From: Janthinobacterium lividum
Lineage (GTDB): Bacteria > Pseudomonadota > Gammaproteobacteria > Burkholderiales > Burkholderiaceae_D
NCBI RefSeq assembly: GCF_011601275.1
Contig: NZ_JAAOLY010000001.1
Span: 1-64,000 of the forward strand
DNA length: 64,000 nt
Reading direction: 5' to 3'
The notes under the pieces were generated by a model, which was given only the letters and a program-made list of their open reading frames with translations, did not search any database and had not been told where the DNA came from. The position numbers and the translations under genes were made by a program. Every line of letters begins with the position of its first letter. The stretch's first letter is position 1. Shown here piece by piece: positions 1 to 8,092 of this stretch.

Positions 1-254
1 GAATTCCCTGCTGCACCAACGACTCGCCATGAGTGGCGATTAATGTTGCCAAGGAGTTCGCCCTTGCAAGGGCGAACCGTTACGCAGGCACGCAGCGGTG
101 CTGCGTGAATTCCCTGCTGCACCAACGACTCGCCATGAGTGGCGATTAATGTTGCCAAGGAGTTCGCCCTTGCAAGGGCGAACCGTTACGCAGGCACGCA
201 GCGGTGCTGCGTGAATTCCCTGCTGCACCAACGGCTCGCAATGGGCGGGGATTA
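1..254. repeat. 106-bp tandem repeat, two full copies plus a fragment
   Basis: Bases 1-106 and 107-212 are identical by eye, each beginning GAATTCCCTGCTGC. A third copy starts at 213 and decays after about 25-40 bases, where it meets the palindromic element at 259. Each unit contains a perfect 22-bp palindrome (56-77 and 162-183, core GCCCTTGCAAGGGC) and a smaller hairpin with arms CGCAGC and GCTGCG. No open frame across it looks like a gene. The array may extend left beyond the window, so the true copy number is unknown. Confidence 0.9.
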
Positions 255-258
255 GCAA

Positions 259-330
259 CGTAGGTCGGATTAGCGGGGCCGCCGAGGCGGGGCAACGCCC
301 CGCGTAATCCGACGACATTGTTGACGTGTG
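259..330. repeat. Half copy of an interspersed palindromic element (copy A)
   Basis: Starts GTAGGTCGGATTAG, runs through a GC-rich hairpin and returns as CGTAATCCGAC, followed by the spacer CATTGTTGACGTGTGC. The same left arm and spacer occur in complete copies near 35.9, 47.5 and 63.4 kb. The second hairpin of the complete form is missing here, so the copy is truncated. It lies between the tandem array and rapZ. Confidence 0.85.
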
Positions 331-421
331 CAGCAAAGAAATACCACAGTCTAAATTGCAATAATTTGTAAAGATAATTGCCTTGGGAGCAGAGCGCCGA
401 TCTTTATTGTATGATCGGGCT

Positions 422-1285
422 ATGCATATCGTCCTTATCACCGGAATATCCGGCTCCGGTAAATCCGTCGCGCTCAATGTGCTGGAAGATACCGGCTACT
501 ATTGTGTCGACAACCTGCCACCGGCCTTGCTGCCCAGCCTGGTGCAAACCCTGCTCGACGAAGGCACACCGCAATTGGCCGTCGCCGTCGATGCGCGCAG
601 CGCCGAGTCGCTCGTCAGCTTGCCGCACAATGTGGCGCTGCTGCGCGACCAGGGGCACGACGTCAAGGTCATGTTTTTGACGGCCACCACGCATTCGCTG
701 GTGGCGCGCTTCTCGGAAACGCGCCGCAGCCATCCGCTGTCGCACGAATTGCGTCCGAACCAGAATCCGGCCAGCCGCCGCACCCTGATCGAATGCATCT
801 CGGAAGAACGCGAACGCCTGTCGGCCATCGAACAGCTGGGCCACGTGATCGACACCTCGGAACTGAGCGCCAACAAATTGCGCGCCTGGATCAAGGATAT
901 GATCGCCTCCGAACGCGCGCCGCTGACCCTGTTCTTCGAATCGTTCGCCTTCAAGCTGGGCGTGCCGCTGGACGCCGATTTCGTCTTCGACGTGCGGGCC
1001 TTGCCCAATCCCTATTATGACCTGGCCCTGCGCCCGCTCGACGGCCGCGACGCGCCCGTGATCGCCTTTCTCGACGCGCAGCCAAGCGCGCTGGAACTGC
1101 TGGCCGACATCCGCACCTTCATCGAAAAATGGTTACCGTCATTCAAGTCCGACAACCGCAGCTACCTGACGGTGGCGCTCGGTTGCACGGGAGGCCAGCA
1201 CCGCTCCGTGTACATGGCGGAACGGCTGGCGCAATACTTCGGCCCGAATGAACGGGTCGTGCTGCGCCACCGCGAACGTAGCTAG
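422..1285 (+). CDS. rapZ: RapZ, RNase adaptor / nucleotide-binding protein
   Basis: 287-residue P-loop protein of the RapZ (YvcJ) family, close to the usual 284 residues. The Walker A motif GISGSGKS sits at residues 8-15, and the C-terminal half has the conserved CTGGQHRSV stretch. In enterobacteria RapZ binds GlmZ sRNA and directs its cleavage by RNase E, controlling glucosamine-6-phosphate synthesis. That role in this species is inference. The ATG at 422 was chosen because the family starts MxIVLITG; the longer frame from 383 adds unrelated residues. The usual upstream partners ptsN and hprK are not in the window. The stop codon directly abuts that of the convergent hydratase gene. Confidence 0.93.
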   Translation: MHIVLITGISGSGKSVALNVLEDTGYYCVDNLPPALLPSLVQTLLDEGTPQLAVAVDARSAESLVSLPHNVALLRDQGHDVKVMFLTATTHSLVARFSETRRSHPLSHELRPNQNPASRRTLIECISEERERLSAIEQLGHVIDTSELSANKLRAWIKDMIASERAPLTLFFESFAFKLGVPLDADFVFDVRALPNPYYDLALRPLDGRDAPVIAFLDAQPSALELLADIRTFIEKWLPSFKSDNRSYLTVALGCTGGQHRSVYMAERLAQYFGPNERVVLRHRERS

Positions 1286-2371
1286 TTAATTCAGGTGGCG
1301 CAGCGGATGCGCTGACGCCGGCCAGACGGGGGCAAAGAAGCGCGCCACCATGGCCGCGTCGACCTCGTCCAGGCTTGATGGATTCCAGCGCGGCGCATTG
1401 TCCTTGTCGACCACCAGCGCGCGCACGCCCTCGAGCACTTCGCCATGCTCGAAATTGTGGCGCACTACCGTGCGCTCCAGACGCAGACAATCGGCCACGC
1501 CCAAGTGAGCCCCCCGCTGCAGCAATTCCAGGGTCACCGACATCATCAAGGGCGAGCGCAGGCGCATGGCCGCCAAAGCCTTGCTGGCGAACACGCTGTC
1601 GTCCTGCGCCAGCGAGGCCATGATGGCCGCCACCGAATCCGCACCGAAATGGCGGTCCAGCGCCACGCGCGCCGCCGCCAGCGAGGAAACACCTGCCTGT
1701 GCCTGGAACGGCGCCGCCAGCGCCTTGATGGCCACCGGCAAGGCCTCGCCCGGCGTCGATTCGAACAGGGCCAGCAGCGCCCCCATCTGCGCCTCCGGCA
1801 GGTAGACATCGGCCAGCCCCGTGTACAGGGCGTCGGCCGCATTGATCGTCAAGCCCGTCAAACCCAGGTACAGGCCCAGCTGGCCTGCCAGGCGGGACAG
1901 GAAATAACTGCCGCCCACGTCGGGAAACAAACCGATATTGACTTCCGGCATGGCCATGCGCGTGCGGCCCGTGACGATGCGCAGGCGGTTGCCCGGCCCG
2001 GCTTGTGCCACGCCCATGCCGCCGCCCATCACCACGCCATCCATCACGGCGATATACGGTTTCGGATAGAAATGAATCAAATGATTTAAAGCGTATTCTT
2101 CCGTAAAGAAATCTTCCAGCAAGGCGCTGCCGCCTTGCGGCGTGGCCAGGCCCGCATCGTAAAAGAAACGGATGTCGCCGCCGGCGCACAGGGCCTTGTC
2201 GCTGCTCGAACGGATCACCACGGCGTCCACCTGCGGGTCGTCGCGCCACGCCAGCAGGGCCGCGCTCAGGGCGCGCACCATCTCCAGCGACAGGGAATTC
2301 AAGGCTTTCGGGCGGTCGAGCACGATGTGCCCCGTGCGGTTGCGGATGGAGGTCTGGACGAAGTCGCTCAT
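1286..2371 (-). CDS. Enoyl-CoA hydratase/isomerase family, 3-hydroxyisobutyryl-CoA hydrolase-like
   Basis: 361 residues, longer than classical enoyl-CoA hydratases (about 260) and in the size range of 3-hydroxyisobutyryl-CoA hydrolases. The crotonase-fold signatures are visible: CAGGDIRFFYD near residues 62-72 and the oxyanion segment MDGVVMGGGMG near 109-119, followed by MPEVNIGLFPDVGGS, which is typical of the HIBCH branch. It would act on an acyl-CoA in valine or related catabolism, but the substrate cannot be fixed from sequence. It stands alone on the minus strand between hpf and rapZ, with no pathway genes beside it. Confidence 0.85.
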   Translation of the reverse strand: MSDFVQTSIRNRTGHIVLDRPKALNSLSLEMVRALSAALLAWRDDPQVDAVVIRSSSDKALCAGGDIRFFYDAGLATPQGGSALLEDFFTEEYALNHLIHFYPKPYIAVMDGVVMGGGMGVAQAGPGNRLRIVTGRTRMAMPEVNIGLFPDVGGSYFLSRLAGQLGLYLGLTGLTINAADALYTGLADVYLPEAQMGALLALFESTPGEALPVAIKALAAPFQAQAGVSSLAAARVALDRHFGADSVAAIMASLAQDDSVFASKALAAMRLRSPLMMSVTLELLQRGAHLGVADCLRLERTVVRHNFEHGEVLEGVRALVVDKDNAPRWNPSSLDEVDAAMVARFFAPVWPASAHPLRHLN

Positions 2372-2452
2372 GGCAGGCAGGAAAGAAGTGAAAGTGCAAA
2401 CATTCTATCCCCTGCGCGGGGAACATTGCGTTCAAAAGGTACGGGCGCAAAA

Positions 2453-2475
2453 AAGGGCGCAAGATGTGCGCCCTT
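2453..2475 (-). terminator. Rho-independent terminator after hpf
   Basis: Perfect 9-bp stem (AAGGGCGCA / TGCGCCCTT) with a 5-nt loop, followed on the minus strand by a T-rich tract (bases 2449-2454). It lies 32 bases past the hpf stop codon and should end the long kdsD-to-hpf transcript. Confidence 0.8.
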
Positions 2476-2506
2476 AGTTGATCACAACTGCTGGAAGCGG
2501 GTGGCC

Positions 2507-2869
2507 TTAAACGGCGACGACGGCGTCTTCCTCGGAGTTGTCTGGCAGATGCTTGATCGCCTCTTTACCGTGCCCTTGCACTTTGGTTTTGTATTTCATC
2601 ACTTGCCTATCGAGCTTGTCGATCAGGGCATCGATTGCGGCATACAGGTCTTGGGCCAGGCTTTCCACATAGACGGTTTTGCCACTTAAACGCAGGTTGA
2701 CTTCGGCCTTTTGACGTTTTTCTTTCTCTTTGAGGTTATCCACGGTCAGAATCACGGCGATATCGATAACTTGATCGAAATGACGTTTCACGCGTTCCAG
2801 CTTCGTTTGTACGTATTCACGGATGGCTGGTGTCACTTCGAGATGATGTCCGCTGATGGTGAGATTCAT
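2507..2869 (-). CDS. hpf: Ribosome hibernation promoting factor HPF
   Basis: 120-residue member of the HPF/YfiA (sigma-54 modulation) family. The N-terminal domain [20 protein letters not shown] and the basic central part ([13 protein letters not shown]) match the ribosome-binding fold. It binds the 30S decoding region in stationary phase and promotes inactive 100S ribosomes. The length fits the short form. The ATG at 2869 has a strong AGGAG site five bases upstream; an upstream GTG at 2875 overlaps that site and was rejected. It follows rpoN by 69 bases, the classic arrangement in proteobacteria. Confidence 0.95.
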   Translation of the reverse strand: MNLTISGHHLEVTPAIREYVQTKLERVKRHFDQVIDIAVILTVDNLKEKEKRQKAEVNLRLSGKTVYVESLAQDLYAAIDALIDKLDRQVMKYKTKVQGHGKEAIKHLPDNSEEDAVVAV

Positions 2870-2938
2870 ACACACTCCTAAAGATGATCGGGTTCGTGCG
2901 GTCCATCCTATCCGGCCCGCAGAGGAACCGAAAAAAAC

Positions 2939-4417
2939 TTACAAACACTTACGCAGGCTCACTGGCGGAATTTTCAACGCTTCCCGGTATTTGGCAACAG
3001 TACGTCGCGCAATCACCATGCCTTGTTCCCCCAGCATGTCCGCAATCTTACTGTCGGATAAAGGATTTTTAGGGTCTTCTGCTCCTGTCAGTTGCACGAT
3101 CAATGCCCGTATCGCCGTCGATGACGCTTCCCCCCCCGCTTCGGTGGCGACGTGGCTACCAAAGAAATATTTCAACTCGAACATGCCGTGCGGGGTCAGC
3201 ATGTACTTTTGAGTTGTTACCCGCGAGATAGTACTCTCGTGTAAACCCAGTGTATCAGCTATTTCACGGAGCACAAGGGGGCGCATGGCAACGGCCCCAT
3301 GCGAGAAAAAGTTCTTTTGTCTTTCTACTATCGCCTGTGCCACGCGCAGGATCGTGTCGAAGCGCTGGCGCATATTCTTGATCAGCCACTTGGCTTCCTG
3401 CAACTGTGCGCCCATGGCGCCCTCGCCCTTGCCCTGCTTGAGCAGGTTGGCATACATGGCGTTGACGCGCAGGCGCGGCATCACATCGTTGTTCAGGGTG
3501 ACTTGCCAGCCATTGCGCGCGCGCTTGACGACGACGTCGGGCACCACGTAATCGGACACGTCCGAGGCGAACACGGCGCCCGGATGCGGATTGCACTGGC
3601 GAATCACTGTCTGCGCTTCGCGCAAGTCTTCATCGTCGCAATCGAGGGCTTTTTTCAGTTTGTTGAAATCGCGCTGGGCAAACCACGCCAGGTGCTTTTC
3701 CACGATGACGAGGGCCATGCGCCGCGTCACCATGGCGATGTGCGGCAAGCGCTTGATCTGCAGCGCCAGGCATTCGGACGCATTGCGCGCGCCCACGCCG
3801 GGCGGATCGAAACTTTGCAGCAGCGACAAGGCCGTGCGCATCTCGTCGGCGTCGATTTCCAGCTCTTCCGGCAAGCGCGCCAGGATGTCGTCGAGCGACT
3901 CTTCCAGGTAGCCATTGTCGTCGAGCGCGTCGATGATCAGCTCGACCAGCGCGCGGTCGCGCAATTCGAGCACCGTCACGCGCATCTGCTCCATCAGGTG
4001 TTCGCGCAGGGTGCAGTGATGGGCTTCCAGTTGCGGACGGGAATCTTCGTCGTCGGGCGCCTTGCCCCGGCTCGCCTCGTTCCAGTCGCTGTCGCCGCCA
4101 TCGGCCGCAGCCGGACTGTCGCCCGCCTCGCCGTCAAAGGTTTCCGCTTCGGCCGGCGCCGCGGTCGCTTCCTGGCCTGGCGGCTGGGGCGGCGCTTCGG
4201 CCGGCGCGGCCGTGGAACTCAAGGCGCCGTCGGACAGCAGGCGCAGCGAACGGTCGAGCGGATCGTCGAGGCGCTCGAGCAGGGGATTGTCCGTCAGCAG
4301 TTGCTCGAGCTCCTGGTGCAATTCCAGGGTAGACAATTGCAACAGGCGTATCGATTGCTGCAACTGCGGCGTCAGTGCCAGGTGCTGCGAAGTGCGCAGC
4401 TGCAATGATTGTTTCAT
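2939..4417 (-). CDS. rpoN: RNA polymerase sigma-54 factor RpoN
   Basis: 492 residues, slightly longer than E. coli RpoN (477). A glutamine-rich region I ([20 protein letters not shown]) is followed by an acidic, alanine/proline-rich linker, the core-binding region and a helix-turn-helix ([18 protein letters not shown]). It ends with the diagnostic RpoN box [10 protein letters not shown]. It recognises -24/-12 promoters and needs AAA+ activators. The start at 4417 gives the canonical N-terminus; the frame upstream is antisense noise within lptB. The gene begins 4 bases after the lptB stop, so it is cotranscribed with the LPS export genes. Confidence 0.97.
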   Translation of the reverse strand: MKQSLQLRTSQHLALTPQLQQSIRLLQLSTLELHQELEQLLTDNPLLERLDDPLDRSLRLLSDGALSSTAAPAEAPPQPPGQEATAAPAEAETFDGEAGDSPAAADGGDSDWNEASRGKAPDDEDSRPQLEAHHCTLREHLMEQMRVTVLELRDRALVELIIDALDDNGYLEESLDDILARLPEELEIDADEMRTALSLLQSFDPPGVGARNASECLALQIKRLPHIAMVTRRMALVIVEKHLAWFAQRDFNKLKKALDCDDEDLREAQTVIRQCNPHPGAVFASDVSDYVVPDVVVKRARNGWQVTLNNDVMPRLRVNAMYANLLKQGKGEGAMGAQLQEAKWLIKNMRQRFDTILRVAQAIVERQKNFFSHGAVAMRPLVLREIADTLGLHESTISRVTTQKYMLTPHGMFELKYFFGSHVATEAGGEASSTAIRALIVQLTGAEDPKNPLSDSKIADMLGEQGMVIARRTVAKYREALKIPPVSLRKCL

Positions 4418-4421
4418 TGGC

Positions 4422-5177
4422 TTACATGCGGAAGTGTTCGCCCAGATAGACCCGGCGTACCGACTCGTTCGCGATGATGTCGTCGGGGCGTCCCGACGCC
4501 AGTACCGAGCCTTGGTTGATGATATAGGCACGGTCGCAAATACCCAGCGTCTCGCGCACATTATGATCGGTGATCAGCACGCCGATATTGCGCTCCTTCA
4601 AGAAGCGCACGATGCGCTGGATCTCGATCACGGCGATCGGATCGACGCCGGCAAACGGCTCGTCGAGCAGCACGAAACGGGGATCGGTGGCCAGCGCGCG
4701 GGCGATTTCCACGCGGCGGCGCTCGCCGCCCGACAGGGACAGGGCCTGGTTCTCACGCAACTTTTCAATCTGCAAGTCAGCCAGCAGTTTGTCCAGGCGC
4801 TCCTCGATCTCGGCCTTTTTCAGGGGGCGGCCTTCGACGGTCTGGATTTCCAGCACGGCGCGGATATTGTCTTCCACCGTCAGCTTGCGGAAGACGGACG
4901 CTTCCTGCGGCAGATAGGACAGGCCCATCTGCGCGCGGCGGTGGATCGGCAGGCTGGAAATGTCCACGCCGCTGATATCGATGCTGCCGCCATCCGACGG
5001 CACCAGGCCGACGATCATGTAGAACGAGGTGGTCTTGCCGGCGCCGTTCGGGCCCAGCAAACCCACGACTTCGCCGCATTCGACTTGCAGCGAAACATCA
5101 TGCACGACTTGCCGCTTGCCATAGGTTTTTTGCAGACCGCGAACGATCAGGGTACTGCCGCAACGAGTATTATCCAT
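4422..5177 (-). CDS. lptB: LptB, ATPase of the LPS export ABC transporter
   Basis: 251-residue ABC ATPase with Walker [10 protein letters not shown], signature [15 protein letters not shown] and Walker [14 protein letters not shown]. LptB powers extraction of lipopolysaccharide from the inner membrane through LptFG and its passage over LptC and LptA. The start codon overlaps the lptA stop codon by one base (TAATG), which implies translational coupling. The extension to 251 residues from the usual 241 is an N-terminal stretch that could be shortened by using a later start. Confidence 0.96.
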   Translation of the reverse strand: MDNTRCGSTLIVRGLQKTYGKRQVVHDVSLQVECGEVVGLLGPNGAGKTTSFYMIVGLVPSDGGSIDISGVDISSLPIHRRAQMGLSYLPQEASVFRKLTVEDNIRAVLEIQTVEGRPLKKAEIEERLDKLLADLQIEKLRENQALSLSGGERRRVEIARALATDPRFVLLDEPFAGVDPIAVIEIQRIVRFLKERNIGVLITDHNVRETLGICDRAYIINQGSVLASGRPDDIIANESVRRVYLGEHFRM

Positions 5178-5758
5178 TATTTCTTTCCTGGCGCAGGCGT
5201 GGCCGGCGCTTTCTCCGCCGCCGGCGCCTTGGTCTTCGGCTGGATCACCATGCGCACGCTGCCGCCATCGGGGGTGCTGGTGCCGCTGTTGGAGTTTTCC
5301 ATCGCAAACACTTCCTTGCGGCTGTCATACGAGATGAAGGCGCCATTGGCCACGTCGGTCACTTTCGTGCCTTCCAGACGCGTCAGCTTGGCCCGGGAAA
5401 ACAGTTTCACCACTTCCGTCTTGTTGTCGTATTCCACGCGCTCCGCTTCGCCTTCGACCCACAGGTCGCCCGCGCCATCGCGCTTCTGGCGGAAGGTGGC
5501 CAGCTTGCCGGGATCGGCCCAGAAGGTGATGAACTGGTAGCCTTGCGGGTCTTCCGTGATCAGGGCCCGGCCCGCCTTCATGGTTAGGGTGCCTTTCACC
5601 AGCACGACGTCGCCCGTCAGGGTACGCACCTGCTTGACGTCATCGACGTGGCCGCTGCGTGCCGTGATGACGGCTTCCTTCTCGGAATCGGCCTTCTCGG
5701 CATGCGCCACGCCCATGATGGCCAGCGAAAATACGGTCAACAGCAAGATGTTCTTCAT
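5177..5758 (-). CDS. lptA: LptA, periplasmic LPS-transport protein
   Basis: 193-residue OstA/LptA-family protein. Residues 1-20 form a cleavable signal peptide ending AHA. The body carries the beta-jellyroll pattern seen in LptA ([20 protein letters not shown]). It bridges LptC and LptD across the periplasm. The ATG at 5758 has an AAGGAAA site at good spacing and begins directly with the signal peptide. A start at 5779 lacks such a site. It lies 25 bases after lptC and overlaps lptB by one base. Confidence 0.92.
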   Translation of the reverse strand: MKNILLLTVFSLAIMGVAHAEKADSEKEAVITARSGHVDDVKQVRTLTGDVVLVKGTLTMKAGRALITEDPQGYQFITFWADPGKLATFRQKRDGAGDLWVEGEAERVEYDNKTEVVKLFSRAKLTRLEGTKVTDVANGAFISYDSRKEVFAMENSNSGTSTPDGGSVRMVIQPKTKAPAAEKAPATPAPGKK

Positions 5759-5783
5759 AGTATGGTTTCCTTGTTTCATTCTG

Positions 5784-6398
5784 TCATTTTGCCGCCGCGG
5801 CCGGGCGCGGTTTCGGCGGGAGGACCATGCGCAGCGCATTCTGCACTTCCACCTCGCCGGTGGCGTTATTGGCTTTCATGCCGATGCCATTGAGGCGCGA
5901 GGTGCCCGTCAGGATATCGACAGGCACGTCCGTTTCCATTCTTTCCTCGTCCGGAAACACCGTCAGCGCCTCCGTCTTGACCGTCAGGTTCTGCGCCTTC
6001 GGACTTGCCACGCGGTCGATCACGACCTTGCGGTGCAGTTGCAACCGGGTATTGTCCTGGTCGATATGCGCCAGTTCCGCGTTCATGTTCAACGGCGGCA
6101 TGCCGGGCGTGAGCTTGCGCACGAAGGGCTGGTCGATATCGGACGAATCGTCGGCCGGATAATGCGTAAGCTTGGTGCCCGATACGATATAGCTGGGCTT
6201 ACCCGTCAAATCCATGCGCACCAGGCTGAAATTGGTGATGAAATAGTCAGGCTCATCAAGATGCTTGCTGGCCTTGATGTCCTGGCTGTTCTTGTTCATC
6301 ACTTCGAGCAGCCAAAAGCTGCCCAGCGCGACAACAACCGCGCCCAGCACGGTAAAAATCATGCGCCAGCGATGGGCGCCTCCTCCTGGCTTACGCAT
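5784..6398 (-). CDS. lptC: LptC, bitopic LPS-transport protein
   Basis: 204 residues with a single N-terminal membrane helix (about residues 13-33) followed by a periplasmic domain of the LptC/YrbK type (LTGKPSYIVSGTKLTHYPADDS). It receives LPS from LptBFG and hands it to LptA. It lies between kdsC and lptA in the usual order. The C-terminus is a proline/alanine tail that looks disordered. Confidence 0.9.
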   Translation of the reverse strand: MRKPGGGAHRWRMIFTVLGAVVVALGSFWLLEVMNKNSQDIKASKHLDEPDYFITNFSLVRMDLTGKPSYIVSGTKLTHYPADDSSDIDQPFVRKLTPGMPPLNMNAELAHIDQDNTRLQLHRKVVIDRVASPKAQNLTVKTEALTVFPDEERMETDVPVDILTGTSRLNGIGMKANNATGEVEVQNALRMVLPPKPRPAAAAK

Positions 6399-6440
6399 AG
6401 GGCTTCACTCTTTTAAATATCATTGGCGGCAAGGCGCGCC

Positions 6441-6974
6441 TCACTCCAGGAACGGCGCCATGACGCGCGCATAGTTGTCCTGGGCGCGCAGCAGGAATTC
6501 GCAGATTTCGCGCACGGCACCGCGGCCGCCGCCGGCCTGCGTCACATGGTGCGCCAAGTCCTGCGCTTCCGGGCGCCCGCCCGGCACGCTGACGGCAAAG
6601 CCCACGCGTTTCAGGATGGGCGCATCGATGACGTCGTCGCCGATATAGCCGCATTGCTCTTCCGTCAAGCCCGTCAGCGCCAGCAGTTCGCGAAACGGCG
6701 TCAGCTTGTCGTGGCCACCCTGGTGCACATGGGTAATGCCCAGGTCTTGCGCGCGGCGCGCCGTAATGGCCGAGCGGCGCGCGCTGATGATGGCCGTCTG
6801 CACGCCCGATTCCTGCAGCAGCTTGATGCCCAGGCCATCATACACATTAAACGTTTTCATCATCTCGCCGTCGGGGCCGAAATGCAGGCTGCCGTCGGTG
6901 AGCACGCCATCGACGTCAAAGATCATCAGTTTGACCTTGGCCGCCCGCGCCAGGTTGTCCGCTACGCTCTCCAT
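6441..6974 (-). CDS. kdsC: KdsC, 3-deoxy-D-manno-octulosonate 8-phosphate phosphatase
   Basis: 177-residue HAD phosphatase without a cap domain. Motif I is FDVDGVLTDG (residues 19-28), motif II includes SARRS, and motif IV is GDDVID. It removes the phosphate from Kdo-8-P to give Kdo for the LPS inner core. The start codon overlaps the kdsD stop codon (TGATG), so the isomerase and phosphatase of the same pathway are translationally coupled. Confidence 0.95.
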   Translation of the reverse strand: MESVADNLARAAKVKLMIFDVDGVLTDGSLHFGPDGEMMKTFNVYDGLGIKLLQESGVQTAIISARRSAITARRAQDLGITHVHQGGHDKLTPFRELLALTGLTEEQCGYIGDDVIDAPILKRVGFAVSVPGGRPEAQDLAHHVTQAGGGRGAVREICEFLLRAQDNYARVMAPFLE

Positions 6975-8008
6975 CAGATCACCTTCGCTTGCGTCAGATC
7001 ATGGATATGCAGCGCGCCCACCAGCTTGCCGTCGGCATCGACGACCAGCATCTGGTTGATGCGGAACTGCTCCATCACGGCCACGGCATCGACGGCCAGG
7101 CGTTCGGGCGCGATGCTACGCGGCTGCGCATGCATGACGTCGCGGATCGCCACTTGCGTGAAATCTTGCACGCGCTCGAACATGCGGCGCAAGTCGCCAT
7201 CCGTAAACACGCCCACGGGGCGGTTGTCCGCATCGACGACGGCCGTCATGCCCATGCCCTTCTTCGTCATTTCTTCCAGCGCCTGCAGCAGGGATGCCTG
7301 CACGGGTACCTTCGGCACCCGTTCGCCGCTGCGCATGACGTCATGCACGTGCGTGAGCAGGCGGCGGCCCAGGGCGCCGCCCGGGTGCGAGCGGGCAAAA
7401 TCTTCTTCCTTGAAGCCGCGCAAGTCGAGCAAGGCCACGGCGATCGCGTCGCCCAGGGCCAGTGTGACGGTGGTGCTGGCCGTCGGCGCCAGGTTCAGCG
7501 GACAGGCTTCTTTTTCAACAGAAATATCCAGGTGCACGTCGGCCAGCTGCGCCAGGCTGGAATTCGGCTTGCCCGTCATGGAAATCAGTACGCCGCCCAT
7601 GCGCTTGACGACGGGCATGATGGCCATCAGTTCGGACGACTCGCCCGAGTACGATATGGCAATAAAAGCATCGTCCGAGGTAACCATGCCCAGGTCGCCA
7701 TGGGCCGCTTCGGCCGGATGCACGAACAGGGCCGGCGTGCCGGTGGAAGCGAGGGTGGCGGCAATCTTGCGCGCGATATGGCCGGACTTGCCGATGCCGG
7801 AGACGACGACTCTTCCTTTGCATTGCAGCAACAGCGCCACGGCGCGGCCCACGCTGTCGTCCGTGGCCAGGCGCGCGTGCAGCGCAACGATGGCGTCGGA
7901 CTCGATCTGCAAGGTGGTGCGGGCCAGCGCGACAGCGCGCTCGGTCGTCGCTTGCATGTCAATTCGATCAAAAGCTTTCAGCATTGTTTTTTCATGGGTT
8001 ACACTCAT
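6974..8008 (-). CDS. kdsD: KdsD, arabinose-5-phosphate isomerase
   Basis: 344 residues. An N-terminal sugar isomerase (SIS) domain contains GIGKSGHIARKIAAT and SYSGESSELM. Two C-terminal CBS domains follow (about residues 205-340, with VGVFTDGDLRR and LVVDADGKLVGALHIHDL). It converts ribulose-5-phosphate to arabinose-5-phosphate, the first committed step to Kdo. Three starts are possible: TTG 8014, ATG 8008 and ATG 7984 (MLKAFDRI). None has a clear ribosome-binding site. A -10-like hexamer at 8015-8020 would place the transcript start at about 8008, so translation may be leaderless or begin at 7984. Confidence 0.92.
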   Translation of the reverse strand: MSVTHEKTMLKAFDRIDMQATTERAVALARTTLQIESDAIVALHARLATDDSVGRAVALLLQCKGRVVVSGIGKSGHIARKIAATLASTGTPALFVHPAEAAHGDLGMVTSDDAFIAISYSGESSELMAIMPVVKRMGGVLISMTGKPNSSLAQLADVHLDISVEKEACPLNLAPTASTTVTLALGDAIAVALLDLRGFKEEDFARSHPGGALGRRLLTHVHDVMRSGERVPKVPVQASLLQALEEMTKKGMGMTAVVDADNRPVGVFTDGDLRRMFERVQDFTQVAIRDVMHAQPRSIAPERLAVDAVAVMEQFRINQMLVVDADGKLVGALHIHDLTQAKVI

Positions 8009-8014
8009 GCCCAA

Positions 8015-8020
8015 AGTATA
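8015..8020 (-). promoter_or_regulatory. Possible -10 element for the kdsD operon
   Basis: On the minus strand the hexamer TATACT lies in the 84-base gap between kdsD and the divergent antiporter gene. No convincing -35 hexamer sits 16-18 bases upstream, so the call rests on the -10 alone. Confidence 0.3.
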
Positions 8021-8092
8021 AACGAATTAGGAAAGCAAAAAACTTGCCAGTCACAACAAACAACGATTTCCATTGACCGTACCGGGCAACCC

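Noticed and set aside
1-254. Tandem repeats as a CRISPR array
   Set aside because: Units are 106 bp, contiguous and identical, with no unique spacers between short repeats and no cas genes nearby.
40-477. Minus-strand open frame across the repeats
   Set aside because: It is produced by the tandem repeat being free of stops in that frame; the translation is repetitive and resembles no protein.
6989-8092. N-terminal extension of the antiporter to over 1000 residues
   Set aside because: The extra 368 residues are antisense to kdsD and compositionally unlike protein; the membrane fold begins exactly at the ATG at 8093.
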